64,000 nucleotides of DNA from Saccharophagus degradans 2-40 (GTDB lineage: Bacteria > Pseudomonadota > Gammaproteobacteria > Pseudomonadales > Cellvibrionaceae): contig NC_007912.1 in NCBI RefSeq assembly GCF_000013665.1, positions 3,148,501 to 3,212,500 on the forward strand, given 5' to 3'. The translations under genes and the position numbers were made by a program. Below are positions 17,202 to 26,599 of this stretch, in pieces. Position 1 is the first letter of the stretch. Each line of letters begins with the position of its first letter. The notes under the pieces were generated by a model. That model searched no databases. It was not told where the DNA came from and saw only the letters and a list, made by a program, of their open reading frames with translations.

Positions 17202-18911
17202 TTACCGCTCACCCGCCACATAGGTAGCAAGTTTTACTTTTAATACGTGCTTATTTGAAGTGAAATTCAACCCCCAATCGGTTTGGTCACCGTTCCATAC
17301 TCGCTCAAAAACCCACTTTCCGTTGTTATCAAAGTGACCTTCTTCAACCCGCACAATCATATGTTTACTATTTTTAATTTCCTGCGAAGGATTAAAGGTA
17401 ACCCTAGCGCGATAACCAGTTACTAAAAACTCATCTTCACCTAGCTGCGCTATAACCGCACCGCCAGATGCTGGATTATTGCCAACCGGCGGCTCTATCC
17501 AAAACATGGGGCGACCGTAAGTTATTTCAGCATCCCACTTGCCTAAATCTAAGGTTTGGGTATAGCTCTCGCCTATCGCTTGTTTTGCTTCGTCTGGCGT
17601 TGAAGCTTCGGCATTCCATATTTTGGCGTTGGCCGCTTGACTGTCTACAGGTTCCGATACGCCCCACACTTTATGCTCAAAACTTATTTTGGCCCACGCC
17701 TTTGTCATAGGCTTAAATAACCCGTATAGCTCGCCGAAATGAGCGATGGTTTCATCACTCATATTCTGTGCACCTAATGGGTAGTTGTAGTAATCGGTAT
17801 AGTCCATTCCAAATGGCGCAAAGCCAATTCCGTTACGGCCTAGGGTATCCCAAAAAAAACGAGCAAAAGGTTGGTCGTTGCCAATTTCTGCCACATATAA
17901 GGCGTTATCTTCACGCGCGTATAAATCCAACACTTTAGTTACGGTTTTGTGATCGCGGAAATAAATATCTGGTGCGATTAGATCGATACTCTCACCGGCC
18001 GACTTCCAAATATCGAGTACGTTGTCGGTGGGGCCGCCGCTGGAATATTGCCCGGGTTTACCAGGGTTGAACGGGTTGCGCAGTGCAACATTGACGTACA
18101 ACGGCAGGTTGTATGTTTTTTTACCTGCTTCGGCAATTTCATTTACATATGCCGCTATATGGTAGGCATGAAAAAACTCATCGGCATCGCTACCAAACAC
18201 CTCAGGCCATGTACCTGCTGGCACATTCAAGTCGTTTACCAGCTTGGCTGGAACCGGAGCATTAAACACTTTTTGCGCAGCCTTAGAATAATCGCGGGCA
18301 GCGCCATAGGTACCTACCTCGTTTTCTACCTGCACCATAATTACGGTGCGCTGCTTATCTACCTTTTTAAGGTGAGCCATTAATTTTGTGAACGCCTTTT
18401 TATCGGCCTCTAAGGTAGAGCGGTGTATAGGCGAAAGCGAGTTTAGTGTATCGCCATCCTGCTTTATTACTCGCGGAAAGCGTTTATCATCCAACTTCAC
18501 CCACGCTGGCGCATAGTGCGGCGCGTTGTTTTTCCATGTTGCAAACCATAGCAACACTAATCGCGCATCGTTCTTACGCGACTGTTTTAGTAATTCGTCG
18601 ACGAATGAAAAGTCGAATTCGCCCTCTTGCGGCTCTACTTGCTCCCATGCGACTGGAATAACAAGCGTATTTGCGTTCATTTTTTCGTATACCGGCCACA
18701 CGTCTTTTAGCGCCGCTACATAGTTTGCCGAGTTATTAGTTTGTGCACCTAATATTAGAAAAGGCTCGCCATCTACCATTAAGGCAAAGCGCCCATTTTT
18801 ATTCACCAACTCTGGCATTGCCCCTTTCGCAGCCCACACAGAACTCGCACCTAACAGCGAGACGAGAGAGATTGAAAAGATTGCTAATTTTATTAACCGA
18901 TTAATTACCAT
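17202..18911 (-). CDS. exported GH35 beta-galactosidase (Bgl35A-like)
   Basis: A 569-residue enzyme with a signal peptide (cleavage near SVWA-AK). It has the GH35 motif VQVENEVGTYG with acid/base Glu198, and nucleophile Glu342 in LYVAEIGND. Its length is like C. japonicus Bgl35A, which removes beta-1,2-galactosyl residues from xyloglucan side chains; many other GH35 enzymes differ in C-terminal domains. It precedes GH31 by 66 bases in the direction of transcription, consistent with an operon. Other GH35 specificities (arabinogalactan, pectic galactan) cannot be excluded from sequence, but the neighbours argue for xyloglucan. Confidence 0.92.
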   Translation of the reverse strand: MVINRLIKLAIFSISLVSLLGASSVWAAKGAMPELVNKNGRFALMVDGEPFLILGAQTNNSANYVAALKDVWPVYEKMNANTLVIPVAWEQVEPQEGEFDFSFVDELLKQSRKNDARLVLLWFATWKNNAPHYAPAWVKLDDKRFPRVIKQDGDTLNSLSPIHRSTLEADKKAFTKLMAHLKKVDKQRTVIMVQVENEVGTYGAARDYSKAAQKVFNAPVPAKLVNDLNVPAGTWPEVFGSDADEFFHAYHIAAYVNEIAEAGKKTYNLPLYVNVALRNPFNPGKPGQYSSGGPTDNVLDIWKSAGESIDLIAPDIYFRDHKTVTKVLDLYAREDNALYVAEIGNDQPFARFFWDTLGRNGIGFAPFGMDYTDYYNYPLGAQNMSDETIAHFGELYGLFKPMTKAWAKISFEHKVWGVSEPVDSQAANAKIWNAEASTPDEAKQAIGESYTQTLDLGKWDAEITYGRPMFWIEPPVGNNPASGGAVIAQLGEDEFLVTGYRARVTFNPSQEIKNSKHMIVRVEEGHFDNNGKWVFERVWNGDQTDWGLNFTSNKHVLKVKLATYVAGER

Positions 18912-19043
18912 AGAAACGCCAACTGCTTAATTGCTTTTAGAATGTCTTGACTCAAAACCATAACAAATACCGTTTTATATGCAAAACCAAGAATAACCCT
19001 ACAAACGTAAAGCTTAGGTAAACTAACGAGTATTGCCACCTGA

Positions 19044-19087
19044 TAAAAATAGCGCCCAGCATTCGTGATAATACGAGTGTGGGCGCC
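19044..19087 (-). terminator. rho-independent terminator below the TonB receptor gene
   Basis: GCGCCCA (19052-19058) pairs with TGGGCGC (19080-19086), with inner CATTCG/CGAGTG pairing. On the minus strand the stem is followed by a T-rich run (complement of 19044-19050). The remaining 18912-19284 gap of about 370 bases shows no gene; it should hold the GH35 promoter on the minus strand. A 65-codon open frame there (18905-19102) overlaps the terminator and is not believed. Confidence 0.75.
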
Positions 19088-19284
19088 ACAATATTTGCCC
19101 AATCCTTGGGCTGCTAGTCAACCATATAGCGTTGCACTTCAAGCCATGTAGCTTTAAGTAAAACACTAGAGGAATACCTAAGCCGCTAAACAACAGCAAA
19201 CTTAGATATACCTGCGGTAACGAACTAAATCGCTAAGTAATATGCTGCCCCGCAGGCAAAGCAAACATTACAAATTAGTCCAAA

Positions 19285-22257
19285 TTAAAAAGTTACGCGC
19301 AAAGCTAGGCCATACCGTACATCCTGCGAATAAACGTAAGCAGTGTGATCGCCAGCGCCGTTTTGTCGCATTACACCCTCGGTATTTGCTTTACCAATGT
19401 TTGAAGCTTCAAAATTAACAGAAATATTATCGTTAAAGTTGTACCCCAAACTTAAGTCAAGCTGGCCGTAATCTTTGTTGTAAATAGGCAAGCCCCAGGT
19501 AATACCGTTGTCGGTGCCATTCCATCCATTCGGCGCAACCGCTACTAAGTATTCACTGCGCCAGTTGTATGCCAAGCGGCTATAGAACCCTTCGATGTCG
19601 TACATCAACACAAAGTTGTAGGAGTTTTCTGATAACCCCGCCAGCGGAATGTCATTAAATGCTGAGCCGTCGGTATCGACACTTCCCAAACCTTCAGCTA
19701 TATCTTCTTGGCTATCGATATAGGTGTAGTTTGCGGCTAAACCAAGACCATCGAACGGCTTGGGCAATTCATCAAAGAATTTGGTTACGCCAACTTCAGC
19801 CCCTTTAATTTTGCCCGAGCCGATATTAGCTGCACCCGAGGTTGCAATGTTTGTGTAACCGCCAAAGCTTGGAATATTGCCATCTGGCACATCGCGGAAG
19901 TAATTACTAATATTTTTGCGGAACAAATTAAGGTGAGCCATTCCGCCGTTTTCATCAAAATACCATTCAAGGCTAAGATCATTTTGGTTTGATTCCATTG
20001 GCACCAAGTTGGGGTTGCCGTCGGCCGACAAACTAAAACGCACAAGAGATGGATCAAATTCGTCTGCCAATACTTCCGACTGGCCTTGAGCCCAGTCTGC
20101 ACTCAAATTCATTACCGCTTTTAAGCGATTAAACTCTGGCCGCCAAATGGTTTTTGCTGCAGCGAAACGCAAAATAACTTCATCGGTAAGCTTCCAGCGC
20201 ACATTCAAATTAGGAAGCACATGGGTATAGTCATTTTTTGCATCGTAGGGAAGATCATCAGCCGCAAATGGGGTAATTGTTACATCGTTGCCCTCACCAT
20301 CCACTTCGCCGGTTTTTACTTCAAACGAATTAGGGAAGCGAATATAACCATCGGCCACGTTTTCGGTTTTAACAACACGCACACCTATGTTGCCGTCAAC
20401 CACATCGTCGAAGTTGAAATTAGCCATGGCATAAATAGCCGATGTTTTTTCATTTTGCGTGTTGCTGTTATCTACATTGGTAAAATCAAACACACTAAAA
20501 TCGTTAGAGCAGCAACCGTTTGGCGTAATTGCATCTATGGCTGCGGTTGTGGCTTCCATGTCTTGCAATAAGGAGTGATCAATTAAGTAAGCTGAACTGG
20601 GCACTGCAGTACCACCGCGTTGAAAATTATCAAACTCGATGTATTTAACAAAGTTTTCGTTCTGTAAACGCGGAAAATCATCTGTGTGGTTAAATGGACG
20701 CCAATCTTCGGAGCCTATTTGCCAAGGCTGGTAACGCGCTGACCAGTTGTAATCGCCACCGGCGTTGTAGGCAGATTTATCCGTAAAGCGCACACCCGCT
20801 TTAACAGAACTAACGATTGAATCTTCAAAGTCGTATTCCGCATCAATACGCAACGCCTTAGATTTAGCTTCGTTTTTCTTGCGCATAACCATAGATTGAC
20901 CATGCGAATAATTATTCAAGTTATCTAAAAAGCCGCCCGCTGTTATTGAGGGAGTGCCATTCAAACCACTCACCGTAATTTCATCTGGGAAGGTAATTAA
21001 GCCTAATGTGTTGTCATCAACGTCGGCCGTTGAATCAACCATTTGCAAGCTTGAAGATATTTTTAATCGGTCTGATACCTGCCACATAGCCGCCAAAGAG
21101 TGATCTGTGGTGGTTGCATCACTTGCGGAATAACGGCTACTGGTACCAAAAGGTACACCAAATGTATTATCGGTAGTGAAATCTGTGCTACCGAAATTAT
21201 TGTGCGCAGTGGTGATGGTGCCGCTTACTAACGAACCACCATCATCAAACACCCACGGCTGCGCGCCTTCGGATGTTGACTGTGATGTTAAGAACAAGTT
21301 TGAATCTGCACCCGAGTCAATAAAAAAGGCGTTTTCGTCCCACCGACTTTTATGCGTGCTTGTAAACCCGGTATAGGTAAATTCTACATCGGCATTTGGC
21401 GCCCACTGAACAGCCACATATGCACCGGTGCGTTTTCTTTCGTAGTCGTTTCTACGCCAATCCACACCTTTAGGTACGTACACTGTATCAAAGCCATCCA
21501 CGTCTAAGTCTGTTCGCGGCAAAAATGCTCTGGTGTAAATATTGTCTGCGCGGCTCGCCAACTTGGAGGAAGATACGTCCACCAAAAAACCTATTTCACC
21601 AGCATCGGTATCCCAGCGGTTACTATACAAAGCAGAATATTCGGGGTTCGCTTCGTCGATTAAATCGCCGTAGTTACCTTTTAATGTGGCACTAATAAGT
21701 TGACCATCTGAATCGAAAGGCAAGCGTGTACGCAAATTCACTACACCACCTAAGCCGCCTTCAATCATATCTGCCGATGGGCTTTTATATACATCCACAC
21801 CACTCATTAACTCTGCGGGAACATCATCAAAACTAAGACCCCGACCACCATCAGCAGAGAATATTTCTCTGCCGTTTAATTCACCGCGAACCTGCGACAT
21901 ACCGCGCACTAAGACACCAGAGCCTTCGCCAGCAAAATGCTCTGGGTCACCAAGGTCTTCGTAACGGGAAACACTAATGCCCGGTATACGCGCCAGTGCT
22001 TCGGTTACACTGCGATCTGGTAGCTTGCCTATATCTTCCGCTACGATTGAATCTACAACTACATTCGAATCGCGTTTAATTTGTTGCGCACTCAAAATAC
22101 TTTGGCGCATACCGGTAACAATTACCTCTTCTAACTCTTTTGTTTCTTGTTCTTGCGCATGAACAGGGTTAACCACCCCCATTACACACATAGCTAGTAA
22201 CGATGCAGATGTTGTGATGCGGCCAGATAAGGCCAATATACTTTTTTTATTTTCCAC
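19285..22257 (-). CDS. TonB-dependent outer-membrane receptor of the polysaccharide locus
   Basis: A 990-residue receptor of the Xanthomonas/Caulobacter-type TonB-dependent class. It has a signal peptide (cleavage near VHAQ), a TonB-box-like EEVIVTG at 43-49, a plug domain (about 60-175) with the typical IPGISVSRY and VLVRGMSQVRGELNGREI blocks, a large 22-strand-type barrel, and a C-terminal Phe (LALRVTF) as expected for barrel assembly. No SusD-like partner is encoded nearby, as usual for Gammaproteobacteria. Situated between GH35 and GH95, it most likely imports xylogluco-oligosaccharides into the periplasm. The ligand is inferred from neighbours only. Confidence 0.93.
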   Translation of the reverse strand: MENKKSILALSGRITTSASLLAMCVMGVVNPVHAQEQETKELEEVIVTGMRQSILSAQQIKRDSNVVVDSIVAEDIGKLPDRSVTEALARIPGISVSRYEDLGDPEHFAGEGSGVLVRGMSQVRGELNGREIFSADGGRGLSFDDVPAELMSGVDVYKSPSADMIEGGLGGVVNLRTRLPFDSDGQLISATLKGNYGDLIDEANPEYSALYSNRWDTDAGEIGFLVDVSSSKLASRADNIYTRAFLPRTDLDVDGFDTVYVPKGVDWRRNDYERKRTGAYVAVQWAPNADVEFTYTGFTSTHKSRWDENAFFIDSGADSNLFLTSQSTSEGAQPWVFDDGGSLVSGTITTAHNNFGSTDFTTDNTFGVPFGTSSRYSASDATTTDHSLAAMWQVSDRLKISSSLQMVDSTADVDDNTLGLITFPDEITVSGLNGTPSITAGGFLDNLNNYSHGQSMVMRKKNEAKSKALRIDAEYDFEDSIVSSVKAGVRFTDKSAYNAGGDYNWSARYQPWQIGSEDWRPFNHTDDFPRLQNENFVKYIEFDNFQRGGTAVPSSAYLIDHSLLQDMEATTAAIDAITPNGCCSNDFSVFDFTNVDNSNTQNEKTSAIYAMANFNFDDVVDGNIGVRVVKTENVADGYIRFPNSFEVKTGEVDGEGNDVTITPFAADDLPYDAKNDYTHVLPNLNVRWKLTDEVILRFAAAKTIWRPEFNRLKAVMNLSADWAQGQSEVLADEFDPSLVRFSLSADGNPNLVPMESNQNDLSLEWYFDENGGMAHLNLFRKNISNYFRDVPDGNIPSFGGYTNIATSGAANIGSGKIKGAEVGVTKFFDELPKPFDGLGLAANYTYIDSQEDIAEGLGSVDTDGSAFNDIPLAGLSENSYNFVLMYDIEGFYSRLAYNWRSEYLVAVAPNGWNGTDNGITWGLPIYNKDYGQLDLSLGYNFNDNISVNFEASNIGKANTEGVMRQNGAGDHTAYVYSQDVRYGLALRVTF

Positions 22258-22310
22258 TGTGGTGTTCCTCTATTTATTATTGATTGTGTTGTTATTGTAA
22301 GTAGTACCTA

Positions 22311-22367
22311 CCAGCTCCCCCGCTGGCTGCGTCCATGATTTAGAGCATCCTCTAGCACCCGTGCTCT
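22311..22367 (-). repeat. two hairpins between GH95 and the TonB receptor gene
   Basis: CCAGC/GCTGG (22311-22326) and AGAGCA/TGCTCT-type pairing (22342-22367) make two separate stem-loops in the 121-base gap. Neither is followed by a clear T-run on the minus strand. They could stabilise mRNA ends or attenuate between GH95 and the receptor. Confidence 0.4.
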
Positions 22368-22378
22368 ACGAGAAAAAT

Positions 22379-24790
22379 TTATTTATTCGAGCAAGTTACG
22401 CGATACAGCTGGCCACGCGTTGCGGAAAACACCACCGCTGTGTTGGCTATACTCACCGTCACTTTATTTTTATTGCTACCTTGCGGCTTAACTGTCGGGC
22501 TAGTGCACGAATTTGGTAGAGCTAAATTTATAGGCTGTGACTTACCCGCTACAAGAGTGGCATCAATAAGTTTGCTATTGGCCCAGCGCATACTTACCTG
22601 TACATCGCCTCGCGCTCGCAGGCCGGTAACAGCACCCGTTTGCCATTGCTTTGGCAAAGCAGGTAAAAGTGTTATTTGACCGGTGTGGGATTGAATTAAC
22701 ATTTCTGCCATGCCGGCCGTAGCGCCGAAGTTGCCATCAATTTGAAACGGCGGATGGGTGTCCCATAAATTTGGTAAGGTGCTGCCCATAAGCTGGCCGG
22801 CAAGTAATTTATGTGCGCGGTCGCCATCAAGTAAGCGCGCCCAAAAATTCACTTTCCACGCTCGACTCCAACCCGTACCTTCATCGCCACGGGCGTTCAA
22901 ACTTACTTTGGCGGCTTCAGCAAAAGCCGGGGTAGCTTGCACAGAAATTTGATCGCCAGGGTGCAGTGCAAAAAGATGGGATATATGACGATGTTTATTG
23001 GTTTTATCGTCTATGTCTTGCTGCCATTCCTGCAATTGCCCCCACGAACCAATGCGCGTACCTGGGTCCAATTTAGCTAGTTTTGCTTGTATAAGTTTTT
23101 TGAATTCCGCATCGCCAACAAGGTTCGCCGCCTCGACAACATTGGTAAACAAATCAAACACTATTTGTTGCGACATAGCCGCACCACTTACAAACGGCCC
23201 CTGCTCTGGGCTAAAGCTTGGCGACACCACAAGCAAGCCTGTATTGGGGTCGGCCACAAGTACATCTACCCAAAACAACGCTGCCTCTTTCATTACTGGG
23301 TATGCGCGCTCTTTTAAAAATGTGTTGTCTTGGTAAAACTGGTAATGCTCAAAATAGTGTTGCGCCAACCATGCAGCCGCTTCGGGTTGCCAAAATGCGG
23401 TGGGCCATTCGATTAAGCCGGTATAACCAAAAATATTGGTATTAAGGAACAGCGTCCAACCGCGTGCGCCAAACACTTTTTGCGCACTTTGCTTGCCGGG
23501 CTCTACGAGTGAATCTATAAAGTCGAAAAACGGCAGCGCTGTCTCGCCCAAGTTGGTTACTTGCGCGGGCCAGTAGTTCATTTGTAAGTTGATATTGACG
23601 TGATAGTCGGCATTCCAAGGAGGAGTTGCGGAGTTATTCCATACGCCCTGCAAATTTGCAGGTAGAGACCCATTACGTGAAGATGCAATTAGCAAATAGC
23701 GACCAAATTGAAAGTACAACTGCTCTAATGCGCGTTCAGGCGCACTGCCCTCACCTTTATATTGCTTAAGTAACTCGGGAGTGGGCTTTGCCAGTAAATA
23801 GGATTCCGCGTTTTCAATTAATGATAGCTCTACACGCCCAAACAGCGCTGTGTAATCAGTAAGATGCTCTGCCAACAGGGCGCTGTACTCGGACGCTTTA
23901 ATTTTTTCTAAGTTTTTATCTAGTGTTTTTACAGGAAGCCTCCCCCGATAATGCGGGTAGGCTTGGGCATAATTAGTGCCAGCCACAATAGAAATAACTG
24001 CACTGTTGGCGCGGCTTACTTGTATACGGCCAGTTTTTTCATTTTCTGTTAGCTCCCCACCATCAACAACTATTTGCACCTTGCCAATATATTGCAGGTT
24101 GTTATCAAATAGCTTGCCGCTAAAAGTGAGCACGCCCCTTTTAACTTGAGTTTCTATTGTGCGATTTGGGTGTACGCGCACTCCTAAGTCAAAGCTAATA
24201 CTTTGTTTATTAGATGCAGAAAGTTTTACTATTGCAGCTTGCTGAGGATAACTAACAAAATATTCACGCTTGTAGTGCGTATTGTTGCGTGTGTAGGCAA
24301 CCGTTGCGACGCCTTGGGTTAAATCTAAACTGCGTACGTAATTAGAAACCGCCCCAGTTTGATCGTTGTATTGAATATCTAGCTCACCAAAACTTTGGTA
24401 GTGGCCATAGCCATGCATGTTTTGGCCTAGCTTATCCGCAGCGGTTTGCGGGTCTATTCCATTATGCAAGGTAATTTGCTGCCTTACATGCGCTACATCT
24501 TGCTTTATAGAATCGGTAGGCAAACCAAAATTGTAACCTTTCGCGCCTGGGCCACCTGTCCATAAGGTTTTTTCGTTTAATTGCAATGTTTCGCGCGCAA
24601 CCTCCCCCGTTACAACAATGCCCATTGCACCATTGCCCATTGGTAGGCCTTCGCTTTCCCAATCTAAAGCAGGCGCACCAAACCAAATAGGCAAGCTTTT
24701 AGCCGCAACAGTACTAGCGCATACAACGGCAGTAAGCACTGCAGCTGCAAAAGTGAAAGCGGTTTTTAGTACTCCACAACGCTTATACAT
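22379..24790 (-). CDS. exported GH95 alpha-1,2-L-fucosidase
   Basis: An 803-residue protein with a signal peptide (cleavage near TVAA-KS). The three GH95 active-site blocks are visible: the NINLQMNYW motif with Asn399 and Asn401 that activate water, Glu529 in FSPEQGP as general acid, and Asp685 in FQIDGNFG. Spacing and motifs match the Bifidobacterium AfcA-type inverting alpha-1,2-L-fucosidase and C. japonicus Afc95A. It would remove terminal fucose from the galactosyl branch of xyloglucan. Some GH95 enzymes instead act on alpha-L-galactose, so exact specificity needs assay. It sits directly upstream of the TonB receptor on the same strand. Confidence 0.92.
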   Translation of the reverse strand: MYKRCGVLKTAFTFAAAVLTAVVCASTVAAKSLPIWFGAPALDWESEGLPMGNGAMGIVVTGEVARETLQLNEKTLWTGGPGAKGYNFGLPTDSIKQDVAHVRQQITLHNGIDPQTAADKLGQNMHGYGHYQSFGELDIQYNDQTGAVSNYVRSLDLTQGVATVAYTRNNTHYKREYFVSYPQQAAIVKLSASNKQSISFDLGVRVHPNRTIETQVKRGVLTFSGKLFDNNLQYIGKVQIVVDGGELTENEKTGRIQVSRANSAVISIVAGTNYAQAYPHYRGRLPVKTLDKNLEKIKASEYSALLAEHLTDYTALFGRVELSLIENAESYLLAKPTPELLKQYKGEGSAPERALEQLYFQFGRYLLIASSRNGSLPANLQGVWNNSATPPWNADYHVNINLQMNYWPAQVTNLGETALPFFDFIDSLVEPGKQSAQKVFGARGWTLFLNTNIFGYTGLIEWPTAFWQPEAAAWLAQHYFEHYQFYQDNTFLKERAYPVMKEAALFWVDVLVADPNTGLLVVSPSFSPEQGPFVSGAAMSQQIVFDLFTNVVEAANLVGDAEFKKLIQAKLAKLDPGTRIGSWGQLQEWQQDIDDKTNKHRHISHLFALHPGDQISVQATPAFAEAAKVSLNARGDEGTGWSRAWKVNFWARLLDGDRAHKLLAGQLMGSTLPNLWDTHPPFQIDGNFGATAGMAEMLIQSHTGQITLLPALPKQWQTGAVTGLRARGDVQVSMRWANSKLIDATLVAGKSQPINLALPNSCTSPTVKPQGSNKNKVTVSIANTAVVFSATRGQLYRVTCSNK

Positions 24791-25215
24791 GACGCTTAGT
24801 CCATATTATTAGTTTTGTTGCTTGGAATGCCTTTTAGCCATGCTAACACAGGCGTTTTATATTCTAAACACCGATTCAAAAAGAAGGGTAGAGCCTCTCT
24901 CACCCCCTTATTGTCATATAAACCATATAAATCAATTATGGCACACATTTATTTATAGATAAACCACTGCGCCACATATAAAACCACGCTTACACTATAT
25001 TTTTCTCGTCTAAAAAACGCCATGCATATAGCGCAAACAGTTAGTTCATAAACGAATTCAAACCGGAGAGATAACTAGCAGTATGTAACGCGAGCGACGA
25101 GCGGCTGTTGTGCATTTCGAAGAGAAGTTAGGGGGGGAGGAACCAAAGAAGTCATCGCCCATAAAAAAAGCCCCTTTAAAAGGGGCTTAAGCACGGACTA
25201 ACAATAAAAATAAAC
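24791..25215. other. intergenic region between GH95 and xylA
   Basis: About 425 bases with no believable gene. The left half should contain the minus-strand promoter of the GH95-TonB-receptor unit; the right end carries the xylA terminator. A GGGGGGG run at 25130-25137 is the only other oddity. No clear operator was found by eye. Confidence 0.5.
25162..25190 (-). terminator. xylA terminator
   Basis: AAGCCCCTTT and AAAGGGGCTT form a 10-bp near-perfect stem. The adjacent A-run at 25163-25169 is a T-run on the minus strand. It lies about 30 bases below the xylA stop codon. Confidence 0.85.
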
Positions 25216-26547
25216 TTAACGAATATATTGGTTAATAATGTTCTCGTAGTACTCCTGCTTACCACTGGTTAATGCAGGCTCACCAATCGCGTTACCTATT
25301 TCGGCTAGGGCAGCTAAATCTAGAGCGCCCGTTTCAAATTGTTTACCAGCGCCGCTATCAAAAGAAGCATAACGTTCTTTGCGCATACTTTCGATTTTGC
25401 TTTCACTAATAATTCTGTCTGCAATAATTAGTGCGCGCGCGAAAGTATCCATACCGCCTATATGGCCGTGGAAGGTATCCTCTAGGTCGGTAGAATTACG
25501 ACGGCGCTTAGCATCAAAGTTTACTCCACCACCTTGGAACCCTCCTGCACGCAGCACTACCATCATCATTTCAACGGTTTCGTTAATGTTGTAAGGGAAC
25601 TGGTCGGTATCCCAAGCATTTTGATAATCACCGCGGTTTGCATCAATGCTACCTAGCATGCCCGCATTAGCCGCTACGGTCATTTCGTGATCCATAGTAT
25701 GGTTAGCAAGTGTGGCGTGGTTTGTTTCTATATTTAATTTAAAGTCTTTATCCAAACCGTGATGACGCAAGAAACCAATTACGGTTTCACTGTCAAAATC
25801 GTACTGATGCTTGGAAGGCTCCATTGGTTTAGGCTCGATAAAGAAATTACCGGTAAAACCTTGGCCACGAGCGTAATCTCTGGCCATAGTTAAAAAGCGA
25901 GCCAAATGCTCTTGCTCTCTGCCCATATCGGTATTTAAAAGGCTCATGTAGCCTTCACGGCCACCCCAAAAAACATAGTTCTCACCATCTAGCGCAATGG
26001 TTGCATCAAGTGCATCTTTTAACTGCGCGCCAGCATAAGCAACAACGTTAAAATCTGGGTTTGTAGATGCACCATTCATATAACGTGGGTTGGAAAATAA
26101 GTTAGCGGTGCCCCAAAGCAACTTAACGCCAGAAGCCGCTTGCTTCTCTTTTGCGTATTCAACAATCGTTTGTACACGGCGTTGAGTTTCTTGGCGACTC
26201 GCGCCCTCTTCAACTAAATCGATATCGTGGAAACAGTAATAAGGCGCGCCCAACTTGGTGATAAATTCAAATGCCGCATCCATTTTTAAACGCGCGCGCG
26301 CGTCTGCGGTGTCGGCCTTGTTCCACGGGAATTGCAATGGGCCAGGGCCAAATGGATCAGCACCTGTGCCGCAGAACGTGTGCCAGTAACATACAGAGAA
26401 CTTAAAGTGCTCTTTTAATGTTTTGCCGGCAACTACACGGTTCTCATCGTAATATTTAAATGCAAATGGGTTGTCGGAATCTGGGCCTTCAAATTCAATT
26501 TTGCCCACACCGGGGAAGTATTCTTTATCGCCAAGTACTACGCTCAT
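25216..26547 (-). CDS. xylA: xylose isomerase
   Basis: A 443-residue cytoplasmic enzyme converting D-xylose to D-xylulose. The length matches the E. coli-type (class II) enzyme. Visible signatures include the N-terminal [16 protein letters not shown] block, [16 protein letters not shown], the metal-binding [15 protein letters not shown] and [15 protein letters not shown] blocks, and the late [17 protein letters not shown] lies 9 bases before ATG. It is 52 bases downstream of xylulokinase in the same direction, so xylBA is likely one transcript. Its location at the end of the xyloglucan-type locus fits use of xylose released by the GH31 enzyme. Confidence 0.98.
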   Translation of the reverse strand: MSVVLGDKEYFPGVGKIEFEGPDSDNPFAFKYYDENRVVAGKTLKEHFKFSVCYWHTFCGTGADPFGPGPLQFPWNKADTADARARLKMDAAFEFITKLGAPYYCFHDIDLVEEGASRQETQRRVQTIVEYAKEKQAASGVKLLWGTANLFSNPRYMNGASTNPDFNVVAYAGAQLKDALDATIALDGENYVFWGGREGYMSLLNTDMGREQEHLARFLTMARDYARGQGFTGNFFIEPKPMEPSKHQYDFDSETVIGFLRHHGLDKDFKLNIETNHATLANHTMDHEMTVAANAGMLGSIDANRGDYQNAWDTDQFPYNINETVEMMMVVLRAGGFQGGGVNFDAKRRRNSTDLEDTFHGHIGGMDTFARALIIADRIISESKIESMRKERYASFDSGAGKQFETGALDLAALAEIGNAIGEPALTSGKQEYYENIINQYIR

Positions 26548-26599
26548 CGCTTGTATCCTCGTTATTGTATTGCCTAAGTTCTGTTAGTAATCGCCCTTA

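Noticed and set aside
18905-19102. 65-codon minus-strand open frame before GH35
   Set aside because: Overlaps the receptor terminator and the GH35 start; no coding look.
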